Assembly (NCBI GenBank): GCA_900541035.1
Contig: UQIN01000009.1
Span: forward strand, 17,020-81,019
DNA from: an uncultured Collinsella sp.
GTDB taxonomy: Bacteria; Actinomycetota; Coriobacteriia; Coriobacteriales; Coriobacteriaceae
DNA: 64,000 nucleotides
Reading direction: 5' to 3'
A program made the position numbers and the translations under genes. This document shows positions 9,923-18,760 of the stretch, piece after piece. The first letter of the stretch is position 1. The number at the start of each line of letters is the position of its first letter. A model generated the notes under the pieces. That model ran no database searches and had not been told where the DNA came from. It saw nothing but the letters and a program-made list of their open reading frames with translations.

Positions 9923-9975
9923 TTCATTCCGAGCCAAAAGAATCCCTCGAACGCTTCTGATGACCGTTCGCCGGC

Positions 9976-9990
9976 ATATGTCAACCGTTT
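9976..9990 (-). promoter_or_regulatory. Operator-like site upstream of fructosidase operon
   Basis: ATATGTCAACCGTTT is the reverse complement of AAACGGTTGACATAT, matching the tandem sites at 10027-10060 in opposite orientation. Spacing of about 50 bp would allow looping by a tetrameric LacI-type repressor. Confidence 0.5.
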
Positions 9991-10026
9991 GCCGACGACT
10001 GGAACTGCGAAAAGACGTATTGATGT

Positions 10027-10060
10027 GAAAACGTTTGACATATGAAAACGATTGACATAT
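10027..10060 (+). promoter_or_regulatory. Tandem operator repeats over the fructosidase operon promoter
   Basis: Two adjacent 17-bp direct repeats differing at one base: GAAAACGTTTGACATAT and GAAAACGATTGACATAT. They overlap a good promoter: TTGACA 10035-10040, 17 bp, TATCTT 10058-10063. Expected binding site of the upstream LacI-family protein. Confidence 0.65.
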
Positions 10061-10106
10061 CTTGCAGTTGTACCGAGTTAGTATCTCGTGGGAAAGGAAG
10101 TCTCGG

Positions 10107-11489
10107 ATGCACAAGGTTTATTACCAGCCTGAGGGAATTTGGGTAGGCGACATCATGCCGTACGGCGAGGACGGCACGTTCTATCTCTATCATCAGCGTG
10201 ACACGCGTAACCCCGGACCTTTCGGAGAGCCGTTTGGCTGGGCACTCGCGACGACCAAGGATTTCGTCAACTACAAGGACTTTGGTGAGAGCCTTGAGCG
10301 TGGCGGCGACGAGGAAGTCGACCAGTACGTTTATGCCGGCACGGTGTTTAAGGTGGGCGACAAGTACCATGCGCTCTACACTGGTTGCAATCGCGATAAG
10401 GTCCGCGCACGCTTGATGAAGCAGGTTCTTCTTCACGCAACGAGTGACGACGCCGTCAAGTGGGAGAAGAACATCGCCGAGACGCTGCTTCCGCCCCAGG
10501 AGGGTTACGATGACCGCAACTGGCGCGATCCCTTTGTTCTTTGGGATGAGGAGAACGAAGAGTACATGCTCATCCTCGGCACGCGTGTGGGCGAGGACAA
10601 GCGTCTGATGACCGGTCGTCTGGTCAAGTTCACCTCCAAGGACCTGGATACCTGGGAGTTCCAGGGCGACTGGTGGAATCCGGGCCTGTACACCATGTTC
10701 GAGATGCCTGATCTCTTTAAGATGGGCGACTGGTGGTATCTGGTGTTCTCTGAGTACAGTGATGGCAACAAGACCCGTTACCGCATGTCTCGCTCTATCA
10801 ACGGTCCTTGGATCACTCCTGCGGACGATTCCTTCGATGGCCGCGCGTACTATGCTGCACGTACCGCATTTGACGGCGAGCGCCGCGTTCTCTTTGGTTG
10901 GGTTCCTACGCGCGACGAGGGCGGCGACCCCAGCTCTTACCTGTGGGGTGGCACTTTTATGCCTCTCGAGATCGTTCAGCGTGCCGACGGAACGCTCGGC
11001 ACCAAGCTTCCCGACAGCATGCTTGGCGCCTTTGGCGAGGCTAAGGCAGTCGAGGCCTTTGAGCTTTCGTGCGAGTCGGGCAAGGTCGAGCAGGTGCTCG
11101 CCGCGGATGCCGGTTCTACCTATATGCTCGACGCCGACATCGAGCTCGCCGGTAACGCTGCCGGCTTCTCGGTCAAGTTCGCCGAGGACGCCGAGACCGG
11201 TCTTGCCTATGAGTTCCGCGCCAACCTGCGCGAGGGCAAGCTCGAGTTCACGCCGGCTCCCCAGTACCCGTGGTTCCAGGTCAACAACATGGGCCTCGAG
11301 CGTCCGTTGTTCTTTAAGGGCGAGGGCACTCACCATGTGCGTCTGATCGTCGACGACGACATCGCGACCATCTTTGTCGATGATGTTGCGCTCAACGCTC
11401 GCTTCTGCAACAAGCAGGGCCGGGGTGTGGCGCTTACCGTCACCGACGGTGCGCTCAAGTGCGCAAACGCAACGATCGCGTCTCTGTAG
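10107..11489 (+). CDS. Glycoside hydrolase family 32-like beta-fructosidase
   Basis: 460 aa five-bladed-propeller GH32-type protein with a C-terminal beta-sandwich-like region. Instead of the classical NDPNG it has GIWVGDIMPYGEDGTFYLYH, with the presumed nucleophile Asp in VGD. The transition-state Asp is in NWRDPFVLWD and the acid/base Glu in FEMPDLFKMGDWW. The ATG at 10107 has AAAGGAAG upstream; a longer frame to 10062 runs into the promoter. No signal peptide is visible, so it acts in the cytoplasm, probably on imported (phospho)fructosides. First structural gene of the LacI-controlled operon. The exact substrate is unknown. Confidence 0.85.
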   Translation: MHKVYYQPEGIWVGDIMPYGEDGTFYLYHQRDTRNPGPFGEPFGWALATTKDFVNYKDFGESLERGGDEEVDQYVYAGTVFKVGDKYHALYTGCNRDKVRARLMKQVLLHATSDDAVKWEKNIAETLLPPQEGYDDRNWRDPFVLWDEENEEYMLILGTRVGEDKRLMTGRLVKFTSKDLDTWEFQGDWWNPGLYTMFEMPDLFKMGDWWYLVFSEYSDGNKTRYRMSRSINGPWITPADDSFDGRAYYAARTAFDGERRVLFGWVPTRDEGGDPSSYLWGGTFMPLEIVQRADGTLGTKLPDSMLGAFGEAKAVEAFELSCESGKVEQVLAADAGSTYMLDADIELAGNAAGFSVKFAEDAETGLAYEFRANLREGKLEFTPAPQYPWFQVNNMGLERPLFFKGEGTHHVRLIVDDDIATIFVDDVALNARFCNKQGRGVALTVTDGALKCANATIASL

Positions 11490-11534
11490 CGGCAACGAAC
11501 CGTTTTATGATTTAGAAAAGGAATGGAGAGGAAC

Positions 11535-12986
11535 ATGGACTACAAGGCAGTGTCCCAGCAAGTCGTCGACAACGTCGGCGGACTGGAGAACATCGAGGGC
11601 GCCACGCATTGCGTGACCCGTCTGCGTCTGGTGCTCAAGGATACGAGCAAATACAACAAGGCCGAGCTCGAGAACATCGATGGCGTCAAGGGCGTGCTGT
11701 ACAACAGCGGCCAGCTCATGATCATCTTCGGTACCGGTACCGTCAACAAGGTTTACGATGAGTTTATGGCTCTGACGGGCGTTAAGGAGATCAGTGCTTC
11801 CGAGGTCAAGGGCGCCGAGGCGGACAAGAAGGGCAAGTTCTTCTCGGTCCTCAAGGTATTCTCGGATATCTTTATCCCCATCATTCCTGCCTTCGTCGGC
11901 GCTGCAATCATCATCGGCCTTAAGTCGCTGATCGTTGCCAACGGCCTCTTTGGCATGGAAGGCAGCCTCGCCGATCACAGCGAGTTCCTCAAGAACCTCG
12001 CAAGCTTCTTTGCCATTATCGCCACCACGTTCGACTACCTGCCTGTCCTGGTTATGTACAGCGCGGTCAAGCGTTTTGGCGGTAACCCGATCCTGGGCAT
12101 CCTCGTCGGTATCGTCATGGTTCACCCGAGCCTTATGAACCGCAACACGTTCGTTATGGACCCGACGGGTGCTGAGTACTGGAACTTTGGTCCGCTCTCC
12201 ATTCCCATGGTTGCTTTCCAAGGCGGCGTGTTCCCTGCAATCCTGACTGCCTGGTTTATGGCCAAGGTCGAAAAGATTGCCCAGAAGTACATCCCCGAGG
12301 TCGTTTCGTTCGTCTTTGTCCCGACCGTTACCCTGATTCTTGCTAACGTCGCCCTGTTCACCGTGTTCGGCCCGCTCGGCAACCTGATCGGCGACGTCCT
12401 CGGCGGCGTAATCGATATCCTGTACAACAGGATGGGCGTCTTTGGTGCCTTTGTCTTCGCCGCGTTCCTGCAGCCGCTTGTCGTTACCGGTACGCATCAG
12501 TTCATCCAGGGTATCGAGGCAAACCTCGTCGCCACGACTGGCTTCAACTACATCCAGGCCATCTGGTCGGTTTCCATTATCGCCCAGGGCGGCGGCGCCA
12601 TCGGCATGTACCTCATTCATAAGAAGCATTCCAAAGAGCGCAACATCTGCATGTCGTCCTTTATCCCGACGCTGGTCGGAATCTCCGAGCCCGCTATCTT
12701 CGCTGCAAACATGCGCTACTCGATCATCCCGTTCATCTGCGCTTGCATCGGTGCAGGCTGCGGCGGTGCCTTCGTGAAGCTCTTTGAGGTGCGCGCCATC
12801 GGTCAGGGTCTGACCGGCGTGCTTGGCCTGCTCATCGTCACGCCCGAGACGCTCATGTGGTATGTGGCTGGCAATCTCATCGCCTTTATCGTGCCGATCG
12901 TCTTGATCTTTGCCTACAACAAGGCAAAGGGCGTGCCGACCACTGATGAAGAGGGCGCTGGCGCTGGCTTCGATGTCAGCTTCTAG
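11535..12986 (+). CDS. PTS sucrose-type transporter, EIIBC components
   Basis: 483 aa. EIIB domain at residues 1-90 with the phosphorylated Cys in ATHCVTRLRLVL, then the EIIC membrane domain of the glucose/sucrose superfamily from about residue 105 (IFIPIIPAFVGAAIIIG) through the GTHQFIQGIEANL and GISEPAIFAANMR blocks. There is no fused EIIA, so a glucose-type EIIA must come from elsewhere. Located between a GH32 enzyme and sucrose-6-phosphate hydrolase, it should import and phosphorylate sucrose or short fructo-oligosaccharides. The start is chosen at the ATG after GGAGAGG. Confidence 0.93.
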   Translation: MDYKAVSQQVVDNVGGLENIEGATHCVTRLRLVLKDTSKYNKAELENIDGVKGVLYNSGQLMIIFGTGTVNKVYDEFMALTGVKEISASEVKGAEADKKGKFFSVLKVFSDIFIPIIPAFVGAAIIIGLKSLIVANGLFGMEGSLADHSEFLKNLASFFAIIATTFDYLPVLVMYSAVKRFGGNPILGILVGIVMVHPSLMNRNTFVMDPTGAEYWNFGPLSIPMVAFQGGVFPAILTAWFMAKVEKIAQKYIPEVVSFVFVPTVTLILANVALFTVFGPLGNLIGDVLGGVIDILYNRMGVFGAFVFAAFLQPLVVTGTHQFIQGIEANLVATTGFNYIQAIWSVSIIAQGGGAIGMYLIHKKHSKERNICMSSFIPTLVGISEPAIFAANMRYSIIPFICACIGAGCGGAFVKLFEVRAIGQGLTGVLGLLIVTPETLMWYVAGNLIAFIVPIVLIFAYNKAKGVPTTDEEGAGAGFDVSF

Positions 12987-13029
12987 TTGAGCCGTTCAGC
13001 GTAATCTGAGGATAAGTCCATTTGAGGAA

Positions 13030-13064
13030 GGGCGTTCGGCTCGTGTGAGTCGAGCGTCCTTTCC
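13030..13064 (+). terminator. G-U-rich hairpin between PTS and scrB-like gene
   Basis: Stem GGGCGTTCGGCTC / GAGTCGAGCGTCC: 13 continuous pairs, three of them G-U, followed by TTTCCC. It pairs well only as RNA. It may reduce read-through into the hydrolase gene or protect the upstream mRNA. Confidence 0.45.
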
Positions 13065-13081
13065 CATAGACGAGAAGGTCA

Positions 13082-14530
13082 ATGGCGATGTTTAATCAAA
13101 AAAACAAGGTGATGCGTGCGGACTATGAGCAGTGGCGAGCTGGACAGGATGAGACGGCGGCTCGCATCGCGTCCGACCCCGATAGGCTTTTGTTCCATGT
13201 GGAGCCTGAGCTTGGCTGGCTCAACGACCCCAACGGTTTGGTTCAGATTGGTGATACGTATCACATCTATCATCAATACGATCCGTTCGATGCTGCGCAT
13301 GGCGGTCCAGTGCTTTGGAACCATCTGACGACAAAGGATTTTGTGACGTACGAGAATCGCGGCCCCGTGTTGTTCCCCGATTCCGATTTGGATTCGAGTG
13401 GAGCGTATTCTGGTTCTGCCTTTGTACGTGATGGCAAGATTCACTACTTCTATACCGGCAACGTTAAGCATTTTGACCTCGATGATTACGACTACGTGTT
13501 GACGGGCCGTGAGCAAAACCAGATTCATATGGTTGCCGAGAATCCCGACGAATTGGGCGAGAAGCGCATAGCTGTTGGGCCGGTCGATTACCCCGACGAT
13601 ATCGGTACGCACGTGCGCGACCCCAAGATCCTTGAACACGACGGTATCTACTACATGGTTCTCGGCGCTCGTACGAAAGACGATCGCGGGTGCGTGCTTG
13701 TCTATACCTCGCGCAATCTTGAGGACTGGAGCTATGCGACGCGCATTGAGTTGGACGAGAAGTTTGGCTTTATGTGGGAGTGCCCCGATCTGTTTGAGCT
13801 CGATGGCGAGCTTATTCTCGTTTGCTGTCCGCAGGGTGTGCCTGCCGATGGTTGGCATTACCGCAATCCGCATCAGTGCGTGTGGTTCTCCATCGAGGCC
13901 GATTGGGAGGCGCCGAGCTTTAAAATCGTCGGGCAGGGCATGCCCCCGATGGTCGATGCCGGTTTTGATTTCTATGCTCCGCAGTCCTTTGAGGATACTG
14001 CAGGCCGGCGTTTGATGATCGGATGGTCGGGTTGCCCCGACGCGACGGCAGAAAACCCGACGGTGGCGCGCGGGTGGCAGTGCGCGTTGACGGTGCCGCG
14101 AGAGCTGAGCATACGCGATGGTAAGCTCTGCCAGCGGCCGGCGCACGAGATTGAGAGGATGCGCGGCGACTGCGTTCGCGCGATAGGCGGTGAAACCGTT
14201 GAGGAGCCGGGCCGCCTGTTTGATCTTGTGGTTTCCTGCGAGGGCGCCAAGATGGTCGAGCTCGAAATCCGCAAGGGTGTCTTTGTGCGCTATGCAGACG
14301 GGATGCTTACCCTCGACATGGGTGACGAAGGCTATGGGCGCGACCAGAGGTCGATTGAGCTCAGCGAGCTTCGCGACCTGCGCGTGCTTTCGGACACTAC
14401 GATGGTCGAGATTTTTGCAAATGGCGGCGAGGCGGCACTTACGAGCCGTACCTATTCGCCGGCGGTTCCGGCGATGGAGCTGCACGCCGAGGGCGCGGCA
14501 TCGATGAATTTCTACCGCCTCGCGCATTAA
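13082..14530 (+). CDS. scrB: Sucrose-6-phosphate hydrolase (GH32)
   Basis: 482 aa canonical GH32: nucleophile block GWLNDPNGLVQIGDTYHIYHQ, transition-state Asp in HVRDPKIL, acid/base Glu in FMWECPDLFEL. Cleaves sucrose 6-phosphate delivered by the PTS to glucose 6-phosphate and fructose, and can also hydrolyse other beta-fructosides. Last gene of the LacI-controlled group. The ATG at 13082 follows GAAGGTCA. No secretion signal. Confidence 0.92.
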   Translation: MAMFNQKNKVMRADYEQWRAGQDETAARIASDPDRLLFHVEPELGWLNDPNGLVQIGDTYHIYHQYDPFDAAHGGPVLWNHLTTKDFVTYENRGPVLFPDSDLDSSGAYSGSAFVRDGKIHYFYTGNVKHFDLDDYDYVLTGREQNQIHMVAENPDELGEKRIAVGPVDYPDDIGTHVRDPKILEHDGIYYMVLGARTKDDRGCVLVYTSRNLEDWSYATRIELDEKFGFMWECPDLFELDGELILVCCPQGVPADGWHYRNPHQCVWFSIEADWEAPSFKIVGQGMPPMVDAGFDFYAPQSFEDTAGRRLMIGWSGCPDATAENPTVARGWQCALTVPRELSIRDGKLCQRPAHEIERMRGDCVRAIGGETVEEPGRLFDLVVSCEGAKMVELEIRKGVFVRYADGMLTLDMGDEGYGRDQRSIELSELRDLRVLSDTTMVEIFANGGEAALTSRTYSPAVPAMELHAEGAASMNFYRLAH

Positions 14531-14683
14531 CCGTGTGTGGAGCACGATTGGACTTGCTGGGCGGAATGTGTCGCAGTTGCCGCAGCGAACTACCGTTTAT
14601 CGCGTATAGCGACCGTTTGCGGAGTAAGTAACACTTAGTAATAAACCGTGTAGAATCTCAGATTAGCACGGAGTTTTTCCAGG

Positions 14684-14725
14684 GAGACGCTGTCCTTTGT
14701 TGTGTGCAAGGGGCGGCGTCTCTTT
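14684..14725 (+). promoter_or_regulatory. Hairpin in the leader of the DegV gene
   Basis: GAGACGC (14684-14690) pairs with GCGTCTC (14716-14722), with extra pairs inside, followed by TTTGG. It lies downstream of a candidate -10 TAGAAT near 14652, so it would be transcribed in the leader and could act as an attenuator. A second GCCGCC / GGCGGC dyad follows within 40 bases. Confidence 0.35.
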
Positions 14726-14801
14726 GGCGCTCTGCCGCCGTTGTGCAACAGTGCGGCGGCGCGTGCCATGTGTTGAAAAGCCAATGTTGAGATGGGTCGT
14801 G

Positions 14802-15662
14802 ATGATAATGGGCAAGTACGTAATCGTGGTTGAGTCTGGTTCGGATGTGACGCCGGAGCTCTGCGAACGCTACGGTATCGTGCGCGTACCTATGCATGTC
14901 ACGATTGGTGACGAGACCGTCGAGGACGGCTCGATCGATCCGCTCGAGATTTATTCGCGCTGCAACGAGTTTGGCGTGATGCCCAAGACCAGCGGCTGCG
15001 CGCCGGCAGATTTTGCGCACGTGTACGATCGCATCCATGCCGAGCAGCCCGATGCGACTATTCTGCACCTTGCGTATTCCGAGGCCACGACCTGCTCACA
15101 CCAGTCTTCTAAGATTGCCGCCAAGGGTCGCGACTACGTCTACTCCATGGACACGCGTTTTGTCTCGGTGGGCCAGTCGCTTGTTGCCGTCGAGACCGCC
15201 AAATACATCGAGGCTCACCCCGATGCCACCGTCGACGAAATCTTTGCATTTACGAATTCCGTCATGGACCGTGTGCTGCTGGGCTTTGTTCCTACCGACC
15301 TAGCCTTCCTTAAGGCGGGCGGTCGTCTATCCAACGTGGCATTCCTCGGTGCCCATCTGCTCAAGATTAAGCCCTGCATTGAGGTAACGGGCGGCAAGTT
15401 CGTGGCAACCAAGAAGTTCCGCGGCTCTATGCTCAAGTGCGCCCGCGCCTTTATTGACCACATGGTTGCGAAGGGCGAGATTGACTACTCGCATATTGGC
15501 CTGGCGTATTCGGTAGGCCTTTCCCAGGAGCTGCGCGACGACATGGAAGTCTATGCGCACGACCTGGGCTTTAAGGACGTTACCTGGACTCAGGTCGGCG
15601 GTGTCATCTCGAGCCATTGCGGCCCGACCGCCTTCGGTGCGGTGCTCACGCTCAAGGCGTAA
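14802..15662 (+). CDS. DegV-family fatty-acid-binding protein
   Basis: 286 aa, two-domain EDD fold. N-terminal block KYVIVVESGSDVTPELCERY, central TSGCAPADFAHVYD, and the C-terminal segment FLKAGGRLSNVAFLGAHLLKIKPCIEV typical of DegV/FakB proteins that present acyl groups to fatty-acid kinase FakA. No fakA-like gene is in the window. The start is uncertain: ATG at 14802 or 14808. The longer frame upstream lies in the hairpin leader. Confidence 0.88.
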   Translation: MIMGKYVIVVESGSDVTPELCERYGIVRVPMHVTIGDETVEDGSIDPLEIYSRCNEFGVMPKTSGCAPADFAHVYDRIHAEQPDATILHLAYSEATTCSHQSSKIAAKGRDYVYSMDTRFVSVGQSLVAVETAKYIEAHPDATVDEIFAFTNSVMDRVLLGFVPTDLAFLKAGGRLSNVAFLGAHLLKIKPCIEVTGGKFVATKKFRGSMLKCARAFIDHMVAKGEIDYSHIGLAYSVGLSQELRDDMEVYAHDLGFKDVTWTQVGGVISSHCGPTAFGAVLTLKA

Positions 15663-15836
15663 AGGCTGTAGGCGAGCGTTCTTCAGCCTGACATCTCGAC
15701 GTAGCCCCCAGCCATGGTGATGGGGGATAGATTAAAACGTGCCGTTCTAGTCCGAGACGTTTAAACGCAAACGCATGGGCTAGAATGACTCTGGCATTTT
15801 AATTGGTTGCATCCAAGGAGAGGCAAGGTAGCGCGA

Positions 15837-16655
15837 ATGGCAGAAATGACGCTTGAGGGTGTGGACGCTCGTCCCGAGGACTCTGCGTTTGCCCTTGGCC
15901 GCGTGCATTCGATCGAGACGATGGGAACGGTCGACGGACCCGGCATCCGCTTTGTGGTGTTTGTTCAGGGCTGTCCCATGCGCTGCGCGTATTGCCACAA
16001 TCCCGATACCTGGTCGGTCAACGGCGGCACCATGGTGACCGTCGAACACCTGATGGATGAGTTCCAGAGTAACCACGAGTTCTATCGCAGCGGTGGCATT
16101 ACGGTGTCCGGCGGCGAGCCGCTCCTGCAGCCTGAGTTTTTGGCCGACCTGTTCCACGCCATGCACAATAACCCCGATGGTCGTGTGCACACCTGCTTGG
16201 ATAGCTGCGGCTATGCGTTCGATCCCGCGCATCCCGAGAAGTTCGATGCCGTGCTCAACGAGACCGACATGGTACTGCTCGATATTAAGCATGCCGACCC
16301 GGTCGAGCATAAAAAGCTGACTGGGTGCGATCCCGCACGCATCCTGGCGTTTGGCGATGAGCTTGCACGTCGCAAGATCAAGGTCGTTATCCGTCACGTG
16401 GTGGTGCCGGGCATTACCGACACGGTGGAGGAGTGCGAGAAGCTCGGTCGCCTCATCGCTCCATGGCACAACGTGGTGGGCCTGGAAATGCTGCCGTATC
16501 ATACGATGGGTGTCGTCAAGTACGAGCAACTGGGCATTCCCTATAAGCTTGAGGGCGTGCCCCAGATGGATACCGCGCGCATGCCCGAGCTGCGCAATGC
16601 CGTCATGATGGGCATGAAAAAGCGCCGCGCGGAACTCAAAAACGCCATCGGCTAG
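15837..16655 (+). CDS. pflA: Pyruvate formate-lyase-activating enzyme (radical SAM)
   Basis: 272 aa. Cluster motif GCPMRCAYCHNPDTW (CxxxCxxC) binds the 4Fe-4S cluster and SAM. Preceded by GTVDGPGIRFVVFVQGC and followed by ITVSGGEPLLQPEF, both diagnostic of PFL activases. It abstracts a hydrogen from the PFL glycine; here the target must be the Gly in the separate 83-aa protein at 8359-8610. The gene is 7.2 kb from the pfl genes, separated by the sucrose locus. The start is taken at the ATG at 15837; a TTG-initiated frame begins 30 bases earlier. Confidence 0.95.
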   Translation: MAEMTLEGVDARPEDSAFALGRVHSIETMGTVDGPGIRFVVFVQGCPMRCAYCHNPDTWSVNGGTMVTVEHLMDEFQSNHEFYRSGGITVSGGEPLLQPEFLADLFHAMHNNPDGRVHTCLDSCGYAFDPAHPEKFDAVLNETDMVLLDIKHADPVEHKKLTGCDPARILAFGDELARRKIKVVIRHVVVPGITDTVEECEKLGRLIAPWHNVVGLEMLPYHTMGVVKYEQLGIPYKLEGVPQMDTARMPELRNAVMMGMKKRRAELKNAIG

Positions 16656-16784
16656 CGTGCCATTTGGATAAATACGCTTGTGGTTTCTTTAAAGACACCT
16701 TAAACGTCGCTGAATATCTTTGGAAAGAAATGCCTGCTCGGTATTATGCTGCTCATATATGAACGGTAGCAGTCAGGAGACCAC

Positions 16785-17903
16785 GTGCGAAACAACGCAT
16801 CGCGGGACGAGTATGTGCCGCAGCATGGCAGCAGATATGAGACGAGGGGCACGCCTTCGCGTGGCCACGCTGACGCTCGCATCCACGTAACGAAGATTGC
16901 CGCAATTGGGATGCTAACGTTGGTGGTTATTATCCTCGGAATTACCGCTAAAACCTACGCCTCGGAGCGAATGGCACACTCAGATGCGTCAACGGTACAG
17001 ACGCAAAACAAAAAGGTCTCTGAATCTAAAGCCACCGCAAGCCAAACCCTGTCGACAGCGAGTCTCAAGACGAGGCTTTCGAAGGCGGACTTTAACGATA
17101 TTCCCTCAGGCGATACCGTGCAGACCTTTTCACTGGTTGATGACCAGATTCCCGCCTTGGAGGATGAGAGCCTCGCCGCGCTCCAAGATGCCCTGAGTCA
17201 GGCGCAGGAGCTGGGCGATGTGGGCGTGGTGTTCTACGACCTGTCAAGTGGCAAGGGCGTGACGTATAACGCGGACGCCGAGGTGTACGGTGCGAGCAGT
17301 TATAAGGCGCTCTATGTACTCTACGTCTGCGAATCTCTGGTCGAGACGGGTCAGGTCTCACTCGATGATTCCCTTGGCACCTATGGCGGCTACAACATGG
17401 GCTGGCAGACGGTGCGCGACCTGATCGAGGCCGCGGTCGTTAATTCGGACAACGATTCGTTTATTGCGTTACGCGCGGCGTTTGACCGTGTCGGTTACGA
17501 GGATTGGATTGTCGGTCTTGGCATCAATTACGATACCGCACTCGATCCGATGAGTGATTTTCCCACTTATTGCCCGCGCACCTCGGCCAAGTTGTGGCGC
17601 GAGATGAGTGAGTATTTGAGCAGGGGCAGTGAGACCTCCCAGTGGTTATCTGAACTGCTGTCATCAACATCGCGCTCATTTATCCGTGATGGCATTGCGG
17701 ACGACCAAGCCTTGGTGCGCAACAAGGCAGGCTGGATTAGCGAGGATGGTTGCTATTCGACATGCGATGCGGGCCTTATCGACATCGATGGCCGTACCTA
17801 TGTCATGAGCATCATGACATCGATGCCGTGGAGCGACCGTTCGAGCGAGGTTACGGCTGCGATTGCAAAGGCTCTGTTTGATACGCGAGCTGCACTGGCT
17901 TAG
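16785..17903 (+). CDS. Membrane-anchored serine hydrolase of the class A beta-lactamase fold
   Basis: 372 aa. A cytoplasmic N-tail is followed by one TM segment (about residues 36-57, KIAAIGMLTLVVIILGITAK), a low-complexity linker, and a penicillin-binding/beta-lactamase-like domain. The catalytic SxxK is in GASSYKALYVLY, the SDN-like motif in VVNSDNDSFIALR and the KxG-like motif in RNKAGW. The start is GTG 5 bases after AGGAGA. It may be a cell-wall D-Ala-related peptidase or an unassigned beta-lactamase-family protein. Resistance cannot be inferred. Confidence 0.8.
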   Translation: MRNNASRDEYVPQHGSRYETRGTPSRGHADARIHVTKIAAIGMLTLVVIILGITAKTYASERMAHSDASTVQTQNKKVSESKATASQTLSTASLKTRLSKADFNDIPSGDTVQTFSLVDDQIPALEDESLAALQDALSQAQELGDVGVVFYDLSSGKGVTYNADAEVYGASSYKALYVLYVCESLVETGQVSLDDSLGTYGGYNMGWQTVRDLIEAAVVNSDNDSFIALRAAFDRVGYEDWIVGLGINYDTALDPMSDFPTYCPRTSAKLWREMSEYLSRGSETSQWLSELLSSTSRSFIRDGIADDQALVRNKAGWISEDGCYSTCDAGLIDIDGRTYVMSIMTSMPWSDRSSEVTAAIAKALFDTRAALA

Positions 17904-17981
17904 CGTGTTCGTTTGGCGAGGTCAAACAAAATGCTGGTACCATACTTTGGTTGAGAATTTCGTATAGGTTTGGGGAATGGT

Positions 17982-18722
17982 ATGGCTACCATCGCGATTA
18001 TCGGTGCGCTCGAAAAAGAGATCATGCAGATTAAGGAAGAGCTGAGCGACGTTTGCGAGGCACGGGAGGCAGGCTTGACCGTTGTGAGCGGTGAGCTCGA
18101 CGGCCTGACAGTTGTCGCCACAACGGCGGGCATGGGCACGGTGAACGCCGCCGCTGCAACACAGCACCTCATTAGCAAGTATGCTCCGCAGGCTGTTGTG
18201 TTTTCGGGCATTGCGGGCGGTTTGAACCCCAAGCTCCATATCGACGACGTGGTTATCGGCAAATGCCTACGCTATCTGGATACCGATACCGCGCTTATCG
18301 CCGAGTCCGCACCGGGGCTCGAGGAGTTTGGCTCGACGCCCGCGCTGGTCGATATTGCCGCCGACGTGCTTGCTGAGCGTGGGTTTGTTGACGCTTCGAC
18401 AAATGCAGTCGCTTCGAATGAGGGCACCAAGCAGTTCCTGGTCGGCACGATTGCCACGGGTAACCGTTTTGTGACGGGCGCCGCCATGCGCAACGACGCT
18501 ATCGAGGCGACGCATGCCGATTGTGTCGGCATGGAGGGCGCGGCAATTGCCCATGTCGCAACCAAAAATGGTGTCGATTGCCTGGTGTTGCGCGCTATCA
18601 GCGATAATTGTGACGAGGCGTACGATGCAATTTGCGAGCGAGAGTTCGATCTGTTCGAGTACGCGCGTGTCGCAAGTGACATTACGCTCGATATCGTCCG
18701 CCGCATTGCCGCTGCGCAATAG
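17982..18722 (+). CDS. mtnN: 5'-methylthioadenosine/S-adenosylhomocysteine nucleosidase
   Basis: 246 aa. Cleaves adenine from MTA and SAH, recycling the by-products of SAM-dependent reactions. Family blocks: IAIIGALEKEIMQIKEEL, TTAGMGTVNAAAATQ, VVFSGIAGGLNP, and CVGMEGAAIAHVA with the ribose-binding Met-Glu, then RAISDNCD with the catalytic Asp. ATG at 17982 with GGGGAA upstream; the in-frame TTG at 17970 is not preferred. Confidence 0.93.
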   Translation: MATIAIIGALEKEIMQIKEELSDVCEAREAGLTVVSGELDGLTVVATTAGMGTVNAAAATQHLISKYAPQAVVFSGIAGGLNPKLHIDDVVIGKCLRYLDTDTALIAESAPGLEEFGSTPALVDIAADVLAERGFVDASTNAVASNEGTKQFLVGTIATGNRFVTGAAMRNDAIEATHADCVGMEGAAIAHVATKNGVDCLVLRAISDNCDEAYDAICEREFDLFEYARVASDITLDIVRRIAAAQ

Positions 18723-18760
18723 CGCGTCTATTTGTAAGAACCTACGACCAAGGAGTGTCC

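Noticed and set aside
14684..14790. SRP RNA or another structured housekeeping RNA in the DegV leader
   Set aside because: GC hairpins are present but none of the conserved SRP tetraloop or asymmetric loop sequences could be found.
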